64,000 bases of DNA from Bradyrhizobium paxllaeri. GTDB lineage: Bacteria; Pseudomonadota; Alphaproteobacteria; Rhizobiales; Xanthobacteraceae. The stretch covers positions 2,294,001 through 2,358,000 of the forward strand of contig NZ_CP042968.1 in NCBI RefSeq assembly GCF_001693515.2. Reading direction: 5' to 3'. The notes below the pieces were generated by a model, which made no database searches, had not been told where the DNA came from, and was given only the letters and a program-made list of their open reading frames with translations. Both the position numbers and the translations under genes were made by a program. Below are positions 35,911 through 44,590 of this stretch, piece after piece; the first letter of the stretch is position 1, and each line of letters begins with the position of its first letter.

Positions 35911-36576
35911 GTGCGGACTGAATTGACTGCGGATTTGTTCGAGAGTGTTGGCGACACGCGCCCATCGCGCGAGGTGATGGCGGAGGGCGCAGTATTGCTG
36001 CGCGGCTTTGCGCGACCGTTCGAGGCCGAGCTGCTTCCGGCACTGCGTGCGATCGTCAAACAGGCGCCGTTCCGGCATCTGATCACGCCGGGCGGGCACC
36101 GCATGTCGGTCGCGATGACCAATTGCGGCAGTGTCGGCTGGGTGTCGGACCCCACCGGTTACCGCTATGACGCCATCGACCCCGAGTCCGGACAGAAGTG
36201 GCCGGCGATGCCGCCTGTGCTGCGCAGACTCGCGGCCGATGCTGCTGCAGACGCCGGTTTCGGCGGCTTCGGGCCGGAGGCCTGCCTGATCAACCGCTAT
36301 GTATCAGGCGCGAAGCTGTCACTGCATCAGGACAGGGACGAACTCGATCTTGGTGCGCCCATCGTCTCGGTCTCGCTCGGGCTGCCCGCAATCTTCCTGT
36401 TCGGCGGCCCGAAGCGCGCCGACAGGCCAAACCGCTACCGGCTCGAGCACGGCGACGTCGTGGTCTGGGGCGGCCCGTCGCGCCTGTTCTTTCACGGTGT
36501 TGCGCCGCTCGCTGACGGCGAGCATCCCGTCATGGGCCGCCAGCGGATCAATCTGACTTTTCGCAAAGTGCGCTGA
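35911..36576 (+). CDS. alkB: AlkB-type DNA/RNA repair dioxygenase
   Basis: A 221-residue AlkB that removes alkyl groups (1-methyladenine, 3-methylcytosine) from nucleic acids by 2-oxoglutarate-dependent oxidation. The iron ligands are His139 and Asp141 in LHQDRDE and His195 in LFFHGV. The 2-oxoglutarate arginines lie in the C-terminal RINLTFRKVR. LINRYVSGAKLSLHQD is the nucleotide-recognition region. The start codon is GTG directly after the TGA of the upstream oxygenase gene, so it depends on translational coupling. No adaptive-response regulator (ada) is seen nearby. Confidence 0.93.
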   Translation: MRTELTADLFESVGDTRPSREVMAEGAVLLRGFARPFEAELLPALRAIVKQAPFRHLITPGGHRMSVAMTNCGSVGWVSDPTGYRYDAIDPESGQKWPAMPPVLRRLAADAAADAGFGGFGPEACLINRYVSGAKLSLHQDRDELDLGAPIVSVSLGLPAIFLFGGPKRADRPNRYRLEHGDVVVWGGPSRLFFHGVAPLADGEHPVMGRQRINLTFRKVR

Positions 36577-36580
36577 TTTT

Positions 36581-36760
36581 CCTTCTCCCCTTGTGGGAGA
36601 AGGTGGCATAGGCGGCCTATGGCCGCCGTCTCTTAGAACGCCGGTGCTTCGCACCGGTTATGGCGCCGGATGAGGGGTTCTCTCCGCGGAGACAGACCCC
36701 GCATCCGTCTCGCTGCCGCTTCGCGTCAGCGATCCACCTTCTCCCACAAGGGGAGAAGGG
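36581..36760. repeat. Long intergenic inverted repeat family E
   Basis: The arms CCTTCTCCCCTTGTGGGAGA (36581 onward) and TTCTCCCACAAGGGGAGAAG (about 36740-36760) are near perfect, with a shorter inner CGGTGCTTCGCACCGG. It sits downstream of alkB and upstream of the MFS gene. Confidence 0.75.
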
Positions 36761-36818
36761 GAAGAGACGTTCCATCCATCGTTTTCATCGTCTATGCTCC
36801 CTCCGCCAGGGGGGCAAC

Positions 36819-38060
36819 ATGACTACATCATCAGAGGCGACGTCCGATAGCACCGCCGCCGCCAACCGCACCGGCGTCTATCTCGCCGTGCTGCAACTGG
36901 TCTTCACGCTGGGCTGGACCACCTACGTCATCTACCTGCCAAAGCTGTGCGCTGAAGTCGGCATCGCGCCATCGGCCGTGATCCTGATCCTGATGCTGGA
37001 TCAGGCGATCTTCACCATCACCGACACCGCGATGGGTATTGCCGCCGACAGGATCGCGCCGTTTGTCGGCAAGCTTGGCGTATTCGTCGGCGCATTGACC
37101 GCGATCTCGTGCGCGGCCTTTGTCGCGCTGCCGTTCGTGGCGGGTACCGGGCCCGCCGCGCAGGTCTGGTTTATCGGACTGATCCTGATCTGGGTGGTGA
37201 CGTCATCCGCCTTGCGCGCGCCACCGCTGACGCTGCTCGGCAAATACGCCGCGCGGCCGGCCATCCCGTTTCTCGCGGCGCTGACCATGCTCGGCTACGG
37301 TCTGGCAGGCGCGGTCTCGCCCTATCTCGGCGTGGTGCTGCGCAGCCACGATCCGCGGCTGCCCTTCGTGATCTCGGGCGCCGTGCTGCTGCTCACCACG
37401 CTGGCCTTGTCCAGGGTCGAGCGCGATCTGGCGCAGGCGCCGCCGGCCGCGAAACAGCCGGCCGCGCCGGCAAAATCGCTGGGCGCGGTGCCGATGTCTT
37501 TCATCGCCTCGATGGTCATCCTCTCCCTCGGCTATCAGTTGCATTTCTCCATCAACAGCACGCCGTTCTTCCTGCGCTTTGCCAAGCCGGACGAATTGCA
37601 ATGGCTGATGCCGGTGTTCTGGATCGGCTTCAACATCGCGATGTTTCCGGCAAGCGTCGTGGTCAAGCACCGCGGCGGGCTGATCGTGATGGGCGCGGCC
37701 GGCTTGCTCGGCGCGCTGGCGGTGCTGGCTGCGGAAATGGCCGGCAATCTCAATATCCTGATTGCGGCGCAGTTCCTGGCCGGCGCGGCGTGGGGCTGCA
37801 TGCTGATGGCCGCGGTTTCAGCGGCGCTGGCGATCGGGGAGACCGGCGCGGAAGGAAAGGTGGTGGGGCTCGTCTTCTCGGCTCTGGCGCTCGCGACCTT
37901 TGCGCGCATGGCCGCGGTTGCCGGCGGCCTGCAGAAGCTGCCGGAATATGCGCCGCTGTTGCACTGGGCGCCGGTGGCGTGCTGGTCGGTGGCCGGTGCG
38001 GGGCTGCTGGTAATCGCAGCCTCGCGGATGCGGCGCGGTGTGGTGGCAAAGCAGATCTAG
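36819..38060 (+). CDS. MFS transporter
   Basis: A 413-residue major facilitator transporter with about 12 hydrophobic helices, starting with TGVYLAVLQLVFTLGWTTYV near residue 20. A central cytosolic loop rich in Ala/Pro lies near residues 205-225, as usual between the two six-helix halves. The start MTTSSEATSD was chosen because AGGGGGGCAAC precedes it and the upstream frame runs through the family E repeat. Its stop overlaps by four bases with the convergent ThDP enzyme gene. Substrate unknown. It may import an aromatic acid for the adjacent catabolic cluster, but this is inference. Confidence 0.88.
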   Translation: MTTSSEATSDSTAAANRTGVYLAVLQLVFTLGWTTYVIYLPKLCAEVGIAPSAVILILMLDQAIFTITDTAMGIAADRIAPFVGKLGVFVGALTAISCAAFVALPFVAGTGPAAQVWFIGLILIWVVTSSALRAPPLTLLGKYAARPAIPFLAALTMLGYGLAGAVSPYLGVVLRSHDPRLPFVISGAVLLLTTLALSRVERDLAQAPPAAKQPAAPAKSLGAVPMSFIASMVILSLGYQLHFSINSTPFFLRFAKPDELQWLMPVFWIGFNIAMFPASVVVKHRGGLIVMGAAGLLGALAVLAAEMAGNLNILIAAQFLAGAAWGCMLMAAVSAALAIGETGAEGKVVGLVFSALALATFARMAAVAGGLQKLPEYAPLLHWAPVACWSVAGAGLLVIAASRMRRGVVAKQI

Positions 38061-39688
38061 GCGTTCTTCGGCGGGTGGATGAACGCCCACGGGCTCACTT
38101 CCGAATCCGTCGGCACCTCCACCGAGATCACGTAAGGCCCGCCATCGGCCAGCGCCTTTTCCAGCGCAGGCTTGAACTGATCCGGCGCGGTCACGCGCGC
38201 CGCACCCGCACCGAAGGATTCGGCGAGTTTGACGAAATCCGGATTGACCAGATCGGAGGCCACGACGCGTCCGTCAAAATGCTGGCGCTGGTCGCGGCGC
38301 ACATTGCCGTAGGCGTTGTTGTTGAACACCAGCGTCACCACGCCGATCTTGAACTGCACGGCGGTCGACAATTCCTGCACGCCGAACATGAAGCCGCCGT
38401 CGCCGGTGATCGCAACCACAGGCTTGTCAGGGTTGGCGACCTTGGCGCCGAGCGCGGTCGGGAAGCCGGAGCCGAGCGTGCCCTGATAGCCTGACGTGAT
38501 GAAGGTGCGCGGCTCGTAGATCGGAAAGCCGTACCAGGAGGCGAAGCCGACCTGCGACAGCTCGTCGGTGACGATGGCGTTCGCCGGCAGCACCTCGCGC
38601 AGGATGTTCAGGTAGGCCATCTGCGGCTGAACTTTTTGAATCTCCTCCAGCGCCGCCGCCGTCGCGTCGCGGATTTCGGTGCGCCGGCCGCTGGTCTTGC
38701 TGTAACCGGCCTTCTTCACGGCCGCCACGAGATCGGCCGTACCGGCCTTGGCGTCGGCGACGATCGCGGCGTCGGACACCAGCCGCCGCATCTCGGCCGG
38801 ATCGATATCGATACGAACGGATTTCAGCCCCTTAGGCTGATAGGGCCAGCGGAAGCCCGACGTCGGCAGCTCGGCGCGGGTGCCGATCGCGATCATCAGA
38901 TCGGTGGTCGGCCACAGCTTGTAGCCTGCCGCCATGGTCAGACCCAGCTCATGCGCGTTGGAGACGATGCCGCGGCCGCTGCGGAAGGCTACCACGGGCG
39001 CGTCGATCATCTCGGCCAGTTCGAGGATTTCCTCGGCGGCATGGATCGCGCCGCTGCCGACGAAGATCATCGGCCGCTTCGCACCCTTGATAAGCGCCGC
39101 CGCCGCCTTGATCCTGTCAGGGTCGGGCTGCGGCGCGGGCAGGGCATCGAGCACCGTCGAACGGCCGACCTGCGCGCGCTGGGTGAACACGTCCCATGGC
39201 ATTTCCACCGACACCGGACCGCGGCGGCCCGACATCATCTCCTGAAACGCGCGCGACACCACGGATGGGGCCGCGTCCGGATATTCGATCCGCTCGGCCC
39301 ATTTCACGAAGGTGCGCAGCGTCGCCAACTGGTCCGGCATCTCGTGCAGATGGCCGCGGCCCTTGCCGAGGAACGCCGTCGGCACCTGGCCGGTCAGGCA
39401 CAGCACCGGCTCGTTGCAGCCGAAGGCGGTGAGCAGCGCCGCGCTGGCATTGAGCACGCCGGGCCCGGGCACCACGCTGAACACGCCGGGCTTGCCCGAC
39501 GAGCGCGCGTAGCCGAAGGCCATGTAGCCGCAGGCCTGCTCGTGCCGCGCGCCGATCACCTTCAACTGCGCCTGGTGGAAAGCGTCGAACAGGCCGTAGA
39601 TCTGCGCGCCGGGCAGGCCGAACACGGTATCGACGCCGTGGGCGACGAGGCCATTGACGATTGCTTCGCCGCCGGAAGTTGCTTTCAT
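38057..39688 (-). CDS. Thiamine diphosphate-dependent enzyme (acetolactate synthase-like)
   Basis: A 543-residue ThDP enzyme of the acetolactate synthase/oxoacid decarboxylase group. The N-terminal domain has GVDTVFGLPGAQIYGLFDAF with an activating Glu in RHEQACGYMA. The ThDP/Mg site is GDGGFMFGVQELSTA near residue 429, followed by NNNAYGNVRRDQ. No small ALS regulatory subunit is nearby, so branched-chain synthesis is unlikely. Probably decarboxylation or carboligation of an aromatic or aliphatic oxoacid. The ATG at 39688 was chosen over a GTG at 39700. It follows the FAH-family gene by 28 bases and looks like the last gene of the hpa operon. Confidence 0.88.
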   Translation of the reverse strand: MKATSGGEAIVNGLVAHGVDTVFGLPGAQIYGLFDAFHQAQLKVIGARHEQACGYMAFGYARSSGKPGVFSVVPGPGVLNASAALLTAFGCNEPVLCLTGQVPTAFLGKGRGHLHEMPDQLATLRTFVKWAERIEYPDAAPSVVSRAFQEMMSGRRGPVSVEMPWDVFTQRAQVGRSTVLDALPAPQPDPDRIKAAAALIKGAKRPMIFVGSGAIHAAEEILELAEMIDAPVVAFRSGRGIVSNAHELGLTMAAGYKLWPTTDLMIAIGTRAELPTSGFRWPYQPKGLKSVRIDIDPAEMRRLVSDAAIVADAKAGTADLVAAVKKAGYSKTSGRRTEIRDATAAALEEIQKVQPQMAYLNILREVLPANAIVTDELSQVGFASWYGFPIYEPRTFITSGYQGTLGSGFPTALGAKVANPDKPVVAITGDGGFMFGVQELSTAVQFKIGVVTLVFNNNAYGNVRRDQRQHFDGRVVASDLVNPDFVKLAESFGAGAARVTAPDQFKPALEKALADGGPYVISVEVPTDSEVSPWAFIHPPKNA

Positions 39689-39716
39689 CGTACGATCCAC
39701 TCGCTTGCAGGATTGG

Positions 39717-40586
39717 TCAGACTTCGTCGATCACGCCGTTCTTCAGCACGCCGATACCCTCAGCTTCGATCTCGATGATATCACCGGGCTTCAGATAGCG
39801 CGGCGGATCGAACCGCGCGCCGGCGCCAGTCGGCGTTCCCGTCACGATAACGTCGCCCGGCACCAGCGTGGTGAAGGTCGAGAGATAGTTGATGAGGTAA
39901 CGGAAGCCAAAGATCAACCGGCCGGTGCGGTCATCCTGCCGCGTCTCGCCGTTGACCTTGGTGGTCAGGCGGATGTCCGCGATCTGGCTTTCTTGCGTGT
40001 AGGGCACGATCCAGGGGCCGAGGCTGCCGGTGGAATCGAAATTCTTGCCTTGCGTGACGTTGAACTTGGCGTGGCGCACCCAGTCGCGGAGCGTGCCCTC
40101 GTTGCAGAGCGTGACGGCGGCGATGTGATTCAGCGCGTCGCTCTCCTTGATGTGCCGCCCGGCCTTGCCGATGACCAGCACCAGCTCGCCCTCATAATCG
40201 AGCTGCGCCGAGGCGCGCGGGCGCACCAGCGGCGTGTTGTGGCCGACAAAGGAGCGCGGCGTGCGCATGAACATGCTGGGATATTTCGGCGCGTCCTGGC
40301 CGTCCTTGTATTCGGCGTTGCGGTCCGGGTAGTTGACGCCGATGCAGATGATCTTTTCCGGCGCGGGGATCGGCGGCTGCCACGTGATCGCATCGAGCGC
40401 GTGGTCCGGCTGGTGCCGTGCAGCTTCGTCGGCGAGCTTCTTCAGCGCTCCGGCGGCGATGACCTCGCGCAGCGTCGGATAATCCTTGGCGAAACGAGCG
40501 GAGAGATCGACGATGCCGGCATCGGTCACGGCGCCGTATTTCTGCGCGCCGTTGATGGTGTAGGTGGCGAGGCGGGGAGGGGGCAT
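39717..40586 (-). CDS. hpaG: Fumarylacetoacetate hydrolase-family protein, probable HpaG
   Basis: A 289-residue FAH-superfamily enzyme. ICIGVNYPDRNAEYKDG near residue 88 begins the catalytic barrel, LDYEGELVLVIGKAGRH near residue 141 carries the metal-binding acids, and TGTPTGAGARFDPPRYLKPG follows. Its place in the cluster fits HpaG, the 5-oxopent-3-ene-1,2,5-tricarboxylate decarboxylase/isomerase, which in E. coli is a fusion of two such domains. Here only one domain is present. The ATG at 40586 lies five bases after the hpaD stop. A general FAH-family hydrolase remains possible. Confidence 0.78.
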   Translation of the reverse strand: MPPPRLATYTINGAQKYGAVTDAGIVDLSARFAKDYPTLREVIAAGALKKLADEAARHQPDHALDAITWQPPIPAPEKIICIGVNYPDRNAEYKDGQDAPKYPSMFMRTPRSFVGHNTPLVRPRASAQLDYEGELVLVIGKAGRHIKESDALNHIAAVTLCNEGTLRDWVRHAKFNVTQGKNFDSTGSLGPWIVPYTQESQIADIRLTTKVNGETRQDDRTGRLIFGFRYLINYLSTFTTLVPGDVIVTGTPTGAGARFDPPRYLKPGDIIEIEAEGIGVLKNGVIDEV

Positions 40587-40591
40587 CTTCG

Positions 40592-41575
40592 TTAGTCCGC
40601 GATGGTGACGTCGGCGACGAACGCCGGTTCGCGCACCTTTTGTCCGGTGAAGGGCGAGCCCTCCTCGAACCAGGAGCGCGGCGCGGGCGCGCCCCACAGC
40701 GTCTGTCGGCGCGGATCCTTCAGCGACCAGCGCAGCGGCTCATGGTCGTGATCGCCGGTGAAATAGTCGCTGGTGTAGAGTTCGAGGCGATGGCCGTCCG
40801 GGTCGCGGACATAGAGAAAGAACGCGTTCGAGATGCCGTGCCGCCCGGGGCCGCGCTCGATGTTCTTCAGATAGCCGCTGGAAGCCATGACGTCGCAGAG
40901 GTGCAGGATGTTCATGGCCGTCGGCGTCCAATAGGCGAAGTGGTGCAGGCGAGGGCCGCGGCCATTGGTGATGGCAAAGTCATGGACGTTGCCCTTGCGA
41001 TGCATCCAGGCGGCCGCGATGCGCCCGTTCGGCCCGTCTTCCTCGCCATATTCGGTCAGGCGGAAACCTAGCCTTGCGTAGAAATCGACGGTGTTCTGCA
41101 CCTCGGGCGCAAAGACGTTGAAGTGGTCGAGCCGCTGCGGATGGCAGCCTTTATATAGGTCGTAGCGCCGCAGCAGATGCGGGCGCTTCTCCATCGTCGC
41201 ATAAAGTTCGAGCTGGAAGCCGGCAGGGTCGGTGAATTGCAGCGTGCGGCCCTGGAACGGCTGGTCGACGAAGGCGTAGGCGATGCCGTTCTCGGAGAAG
41301 AAGCTGGCGGCCTTGTCGAGGTCGCCGTCATTGCCGACCTTGAAACCGAGCCGGCTGCAGGCCGCGGCTGATGCCTTCCGCAACACCAGCGAGTGATGCT
41401 GGTGCTCCTCGCTACCGCGCAGGTACACCGCCTTGTCGTCGGCGTCCTCGACATGGAGGCCGACGGTGTTTTCGTAGAAGGCGCGGCTCTTGCCGAGATC
41501 GACGACGTCGAGCACCGCGTGGCTGCAGCGGATGATGTTGAAGGGCGGGTCGAATACGTGTGTCGGCACCGGCAT
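40592..41575 (-). CDS. hpaD: 3,4-Dihydroxyphenylacetate 2,3-dioxygenase
   Basis: A 327-residue type I extradiol dioxygenase (two tandem VOC modules) that cleaves homoprotocatechuate by meta-cleavage. The first module begins FNIIRCSHAVLDVVDLGKSR and the second QRLDHFNVFAPEV. The predicted iron ligands are the His of LDHFNVF, the His of LHHFAYW and the Glu of GHRLELYTSDYF. The long C-terminal tail (WGAPAPRSWFEEGS) is typical of homoprotocatechuate dioxygenases. It is in an operon with hpaE, hpaF and hpaH, whose products take the ring-cleavage product onward. A family C repeat sits between it and hpaE. Confidence 0.9.
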   Translation of the reverse strand: MPVPTHVFDPPFNIIRCSHAVLDVVDLGKSRAFYENTVGLHVEDADDKAVYLRGSEEHQHHSLVLRKASAAACSRLGFKVGNDGDLDKAASFFSENGIAYAFVDQPFQGRTLQFTDPAGFQLELYATMEKRPHLLRRYDLYKGCHPQRLDHFNVFAPEVQNTVDFYARLGFRLTEYGEEDGPNGRIAAAWMHRKGNVHDFAITNGRGPRLHHFAYWTPTAMNILHLCDVMASSGYLKNIERGPGRHGISNAFFLYVRDPDGHRLELYTSDYFTGDHDHEPLRWSLKDPRRQTLWGAPAPRSWFEEGSPFTGQKVREPAFVADVTIAD

Positions 41576-41598
41576 GGGCGTTCCCTTGGGTTGGTTCG

Positions 41599-41679
41599 GT
41601 CATTCCGGGGCGATGCGCAGCATCGAACCCGGAATCTCGAGGTTCCGGGTCTGGTCCTTCGGACCATCCCGGAACGACG
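41599..41679. repeat. Intergenic inverted repeat family C
   Basis: GGTCATTCCGGGGCGATG to CCCGGAACGACGG, with the inner GGAATCTCGAGGTTCC. It divides hpaE from hpaD and could weaken downstream transcription within the cluster. Confidence 0.8.
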
Positions 41680-41686
41680 GTGGCTG

Positions 41687-43222
41687 TTACACTCCCAGTC
41701 GCTGAATCTTGTGCGTCCCGCGCGCGAGCGAGACGTGCTTGGTCTCCATGTAGAAGTCGAACGAATAGTCACCGCCGTCGCGGCCGATGCCTGAGGCCTT
41801 CATGCCGCCGAACGGCGTCGGCAGATGGCGGACGTTTTCGGAGTTCAGCCAGATCATGCCGGCCTCCAGCGCATCCGCGACGCGCAGTGCGCGGCCCATG
41901 TCGCCGGTCCAGACATAGCCGGTCAGGCCATACTGCACGCCGTTGGCGATCTCGATGGCGTCCTTCTCGTCCCTGAACGGGATCACGGTCAGGAACGGGC
42001 CGAACACTTCCTCCTGCGCCACCCGCATCTTTGAATGCGCGCCGGTGACCAGCGTCGGCTGCACGTAGTGTCCGCCGCCGGGGCCGTCATGCGGTTTGCC
42101 GCCGACCGCAATGTTGGCGCCGTCCTTCTTGGCAACCTCGAAATAGCTGCAGACCTTGGCCAGATGCCGCTCATGGATCAGCGGCCCGATTTCGGTGGCC
42201 GGGTCGAGGGGATGTCCGACCTTCAGCGCCTTCACCCGCGCCGTCAGCTTCTCGATGAATTTATCGGCGATGTTCTCCTGCACCAGCAGTCGGCTGGAGG
42301 AGGTGCAACGCTCGCCGTTCAGCGAGTAGATCATGAAGACGACGGCATCCAGCGCGCGGTCGAGGTCGGCGTCGTCGAACACGATCACCGGGTTCTTGCC
42401 GCCGAGCTCGAAATGCACGCGCTTCAGGGTAGGAGCGCCCTGGGCCATGATCGCGGAGCCGGTCGCGCTTTCGCCGACGAAGCCGATCGCCTTGATGGCG
42501 GGGTGCTCGGTCAGCGCCTTGCCGGCTTCCTCGCCCATGCCGTGGACGGTGTTGAGCACGCCGTCGGGCAGCCCGGCCTGTTTTGCAAGTTTTGCCAGCA
42601 GGTCCGCCGTGACCGGCGACCATTCCGCCGGCTTGTGCACGACGGTGCAGCCGGCGGCGAGCGCCGGCGCGATCTTCCAGGTCGAGAGCATGAACGGCGT
42701 GTTCCAGGGCGTGATCACGCCGACCGGGCCGATCGGCACCCGGGTCGAGATGTTCCAATGCTCCTCGGAGGGCGTGTTGAGGCCGTCGCGGGCCTCGCCG
42801 CATTTGTCGGCGAAGAAGTGGAAATTTTCGGCCGCCCGGATCGCGGCCTTGGCCATGAAGCGGTGGGCTTGCCCGGTGTCGATGCATTCGAGCACGGCGA
42901 TGTCGTCGGCGTTGTCCTCGATCGCGTCGGCGACGCGATGCAGCAACTTCTTCCGCGCCGCCGCCGGCATGTCGCGCCAGGACTTGAAGGCCGTTGCGGC
43001 TGCGGTCGCGGCGCGGTCGATATCATCAGGCTTGCCGCGGGCGACGGACGCCAGCACCGCGCCGTCAACCGGCGACTTCGTCTCAAAGGTCTGGCCTGAG
43101 AACGACGGCACGGTCTTGCCGTCGATCATGTGCCCGATGCCTTCGCTCTTCAGCTTGGCGAGCAGGGGGGCTGCGCGGTCGCGATTGGCCTGAAACATGT
43201 CCTTGGGTGTCGCTTTATCCAT
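41687..43222 (-). CDS. hpaE: 5-Carboxymethyl-2-hydroxymuconate semialdehyde dehydrogenase
   Basis: A 511-residue NAD-dependent aldehyde dehydrogenase. The catalytic Cys is in LNGERCTSSSRL near residue 308, the general-base Glu in FELGGKNPVI near residue 273, and the NAD-binding GFVGESATGSAIM near residue 249. The C-terminus ends with FDFYMETKHVSLARGTHKIQ. It oxidises the ring-cleavage semialdehyde to the dicarboxylate. Adjacent hpaF and hpaH genes fix the pathway. It overlaps hpaF by 8 bases. Confidence 0.9.
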   Translation of the reverse strand: MDKATPKDMFQANRDRAAPLLAKLKSEGIGHMIDGKTVPSFSGQTFETKSPVDGAVLASVARGKPDDIDRAATAAATAFKSWRDMPAAARKKLLHRVADAIEDNADDIAVLECIDTGQAHRFMAKAAIRAAENFHFFADKCGEARDGLNTPSEEHWNISTRVPIGPVGVITPWNTPFMLSTWKIAPALAAGCTVVHKPAEWSPVTADLLAKLAKQAGLPDGVLNTVHGMGEEAGKALTEHPAIKAIGFVGESATGSAIMAQGAPTLKRVHFELGGKNPVIVFDDADLDRALDAVVFMIYSLNGERCTSSSRLLVQENIADKFIEKLTARVKALKVGHPLDPATEIGPLIHERHLAKVCSYFEVAKKDGANIAVGGKPHDGPGGGHYVQPTLVTGAHSKMRVAQEEVFGPFLTVIPFRDEKDAIEIANGVQYGLTGYVWTGDMGRALRVADALEAGMIWLNSENVRHLPTPFGGMKASGIGRDGGDYSFDFYMETKHVSLARGTHKIQRLGV

Positions 43223-43613
43223 TGATAGTTTCCACCTTCAGAGCTTCGTGGATGTTGTTGCGTTTCCAGCTTGTTTCCTTGTCGTTGATCTGCATGTCGA
43301 ACGACAGCGCGAACTTCTCGCGCGCAAACACCGGATCGAGATAGGCCGACAGGGCCTTGAAAATATGTTCGCCGGCCTTCTTGCGGGTGGCGAGGTCGCG
43401 GCCCTCGCCGAGCCGCAGCACCATGTCGAGAAAGCTGTAGTTCTGGCGGCCGTCGGCAATCGCATAGTGCTCGCATCTGATGGCGCGGACTCTGATACCA
43501 CCGAGCGGGAAGATGCCGGTTTCGACCGCGGCCTTGCGAACCAGTTCAACGACCGCGCCCATGTCGACGCGCCCATCGAGATTGCTCGAATATTCAATCG
43601 TGAAGTGCGGCAT
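43215..43613 (-). CDS. hpaF: 5-Carboxymethyl-2-hydroxymuconate delta-isomerase
   Basis: A 132-residue protein starting MPHFTIEYSSNLDG. Pro2 is the expected catalytic base of the tautomerase superfamily. The family isomerises 5-carboxymethyl-2-hydroxymuconate between its dienol and oxo forms in homoprotocatechuate breakdown. It overlaps hpaE by eight bases and lies 23 bases after hpaH. Length agrees with known CHMI proteins (about 125-130). Confidence 0.92.
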   Translation of the reverse strand: MPHFTIEYSSNLDGRVDMGAVVELVRKAAVETGIFPLGGIRVRAIRCEHYAIADGRQNYSFLDMVLRLGEGRDLATRKKAGEHIFKALSAYLDPVFAREKFALSFDMQINDKETSWKRNNIHEALKVETING

Positions 43614-43636
43614 GTTGCGATGGCTCCTGTCGTCCT

Positions 43637-44443
43637 TCAGGCGAAGTAGCAGCTCACTGAACCGTAAGGGCCATAGTCCGCCTGGATCGTGTCACCCTTC
43701 CGGGTCTCGATCGGGCGAATGAACGATCCCGCCAGCACCACCTGTCCCGCTTCAAGCGCCAACCCGTTCGGCGCGATCTTGTTGGCAAGCCAGGCTACCG
43801 ATGTCGCGGGATGATTGAGAACGCCGGCCGCAAGCCCGGTTTCCTCGAGCTGGCCGTTGCGGAAACAGAGCGCGCCGATCCAGCGCAGGTCGGCGTCCAT
43901 CGGCCGGATCGGTCGGCCGCCGAGCACGATGCCGGCATTCGCTGCGTTGTCGGCGATGGTATCGAAAATCTTCCGCGTCGCCTTGGTCTGCGGATCGACC
44001 CGCTCGACCCTGGTGTCGAGGATTTCGAGCGCAGGCACCACGAAGTCGGTGGCATTGAGCACGTCGAACATGGTGCAATCCGGCCCCGCCAGTCGCGATT
44101 TCATGACAAAGGCGAGCTCGGCCTCGACGCGGGTGCCGATGAAGCGGTCCGACGGCACCAGCCCGCCATCGGCAAAGAACATGTCGTCGAGCAGGATGCC
44201 GGAGTCAGGCTCGTCGATATTGAGCGCGCTCTGCATCGCCTTCGAGGTCAGGCCGATTTTGTGGCCCTTCACGACGCGGCCCTGGGCGACCTTCATCTCG
44301 ACCCAGGCTTTCTGAATAGCGTAGGCATCCTCGATCGTTATGGTGGGATGTTCGAGCGAAAGCTGGCGGATCTGCTTGCGCGTCTTCTCGGCCTGATCGA
44401 GCCGTGCGGCGGCGCTGCGGATGTCGTCGGTTGAAAGGGCCAT
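43637..44443 (-). CDS. hpaH: 2-Oxo-hept-4-ene-1,7-dioate hydratase
   Basis: A 268-residue hydratase of the FAH-like (MhpD/HpaH) group. [21 protein letters not shown] near residue 63 and [16 protein letters not shown] near residue 103 hold the metal-binding Glu residues. [27 protein letters not shown] is near the C-terminus. It hydrates 2-oxohept-4-enedioate ahead of the aldol cleavage. Start [10 protein letters not shown] at 44443 was chosen on family length (about 267 residues). It is the first gene of the minus-strand hpa operon and is divergent from the MarR gene. Confidence 0.9.
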   Translation of the reverse strand: MALSTDDIRSAAARLDQAEKTRKQIRQLSLEHPTITIEDAYAIQKAWVEMKVAQGRVVKGHKIGLTSKAMQSALNIDEPDSGILLDDMFFADGGLVPSDRFIGTRVEAELAFVMKSRLAGPDCTMFDVLNATDFVVPALEILDTRVERVDPQTKATRKIFDTIADNAANAGIVLGGRPIRPMDADLRWIGALCFRNGQLEETGLAAGVLNHPATSVAWLANKIAPNGLALEAGQVVLAGSFIRPIETRKGDTIQADYGPYGSVSCYFA

Positions 44444-44487
44444 GAGCGTCCGGCTGTTTCGGCAAAAAAGCGGGTGCTGAAATTTGT

Positions 44488-44499
44488 TTAACATGTTAA
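44488..44499. promoter_or_regulatory. Perfect palindrome TTAACATGTTAA, candidate HpaR operator
   Basis: A perfect 12-base palindrome in the 147-base divergent region between hpaH and the MarR gene, 45 bases before the hpaH start. MarR proteins bind such sites as dimers. Direct binding is not shown by sequence. Confidence 0.6.
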
Positions 44500-44590
44500 G
44501 TTATCCGGCGCAAACTGATTTGATGCTTGTTGCGCCGCAAAACTTTATCCTTCGCGAGATCGAGGATTCCCCATTGGCGGATCACTGGAG

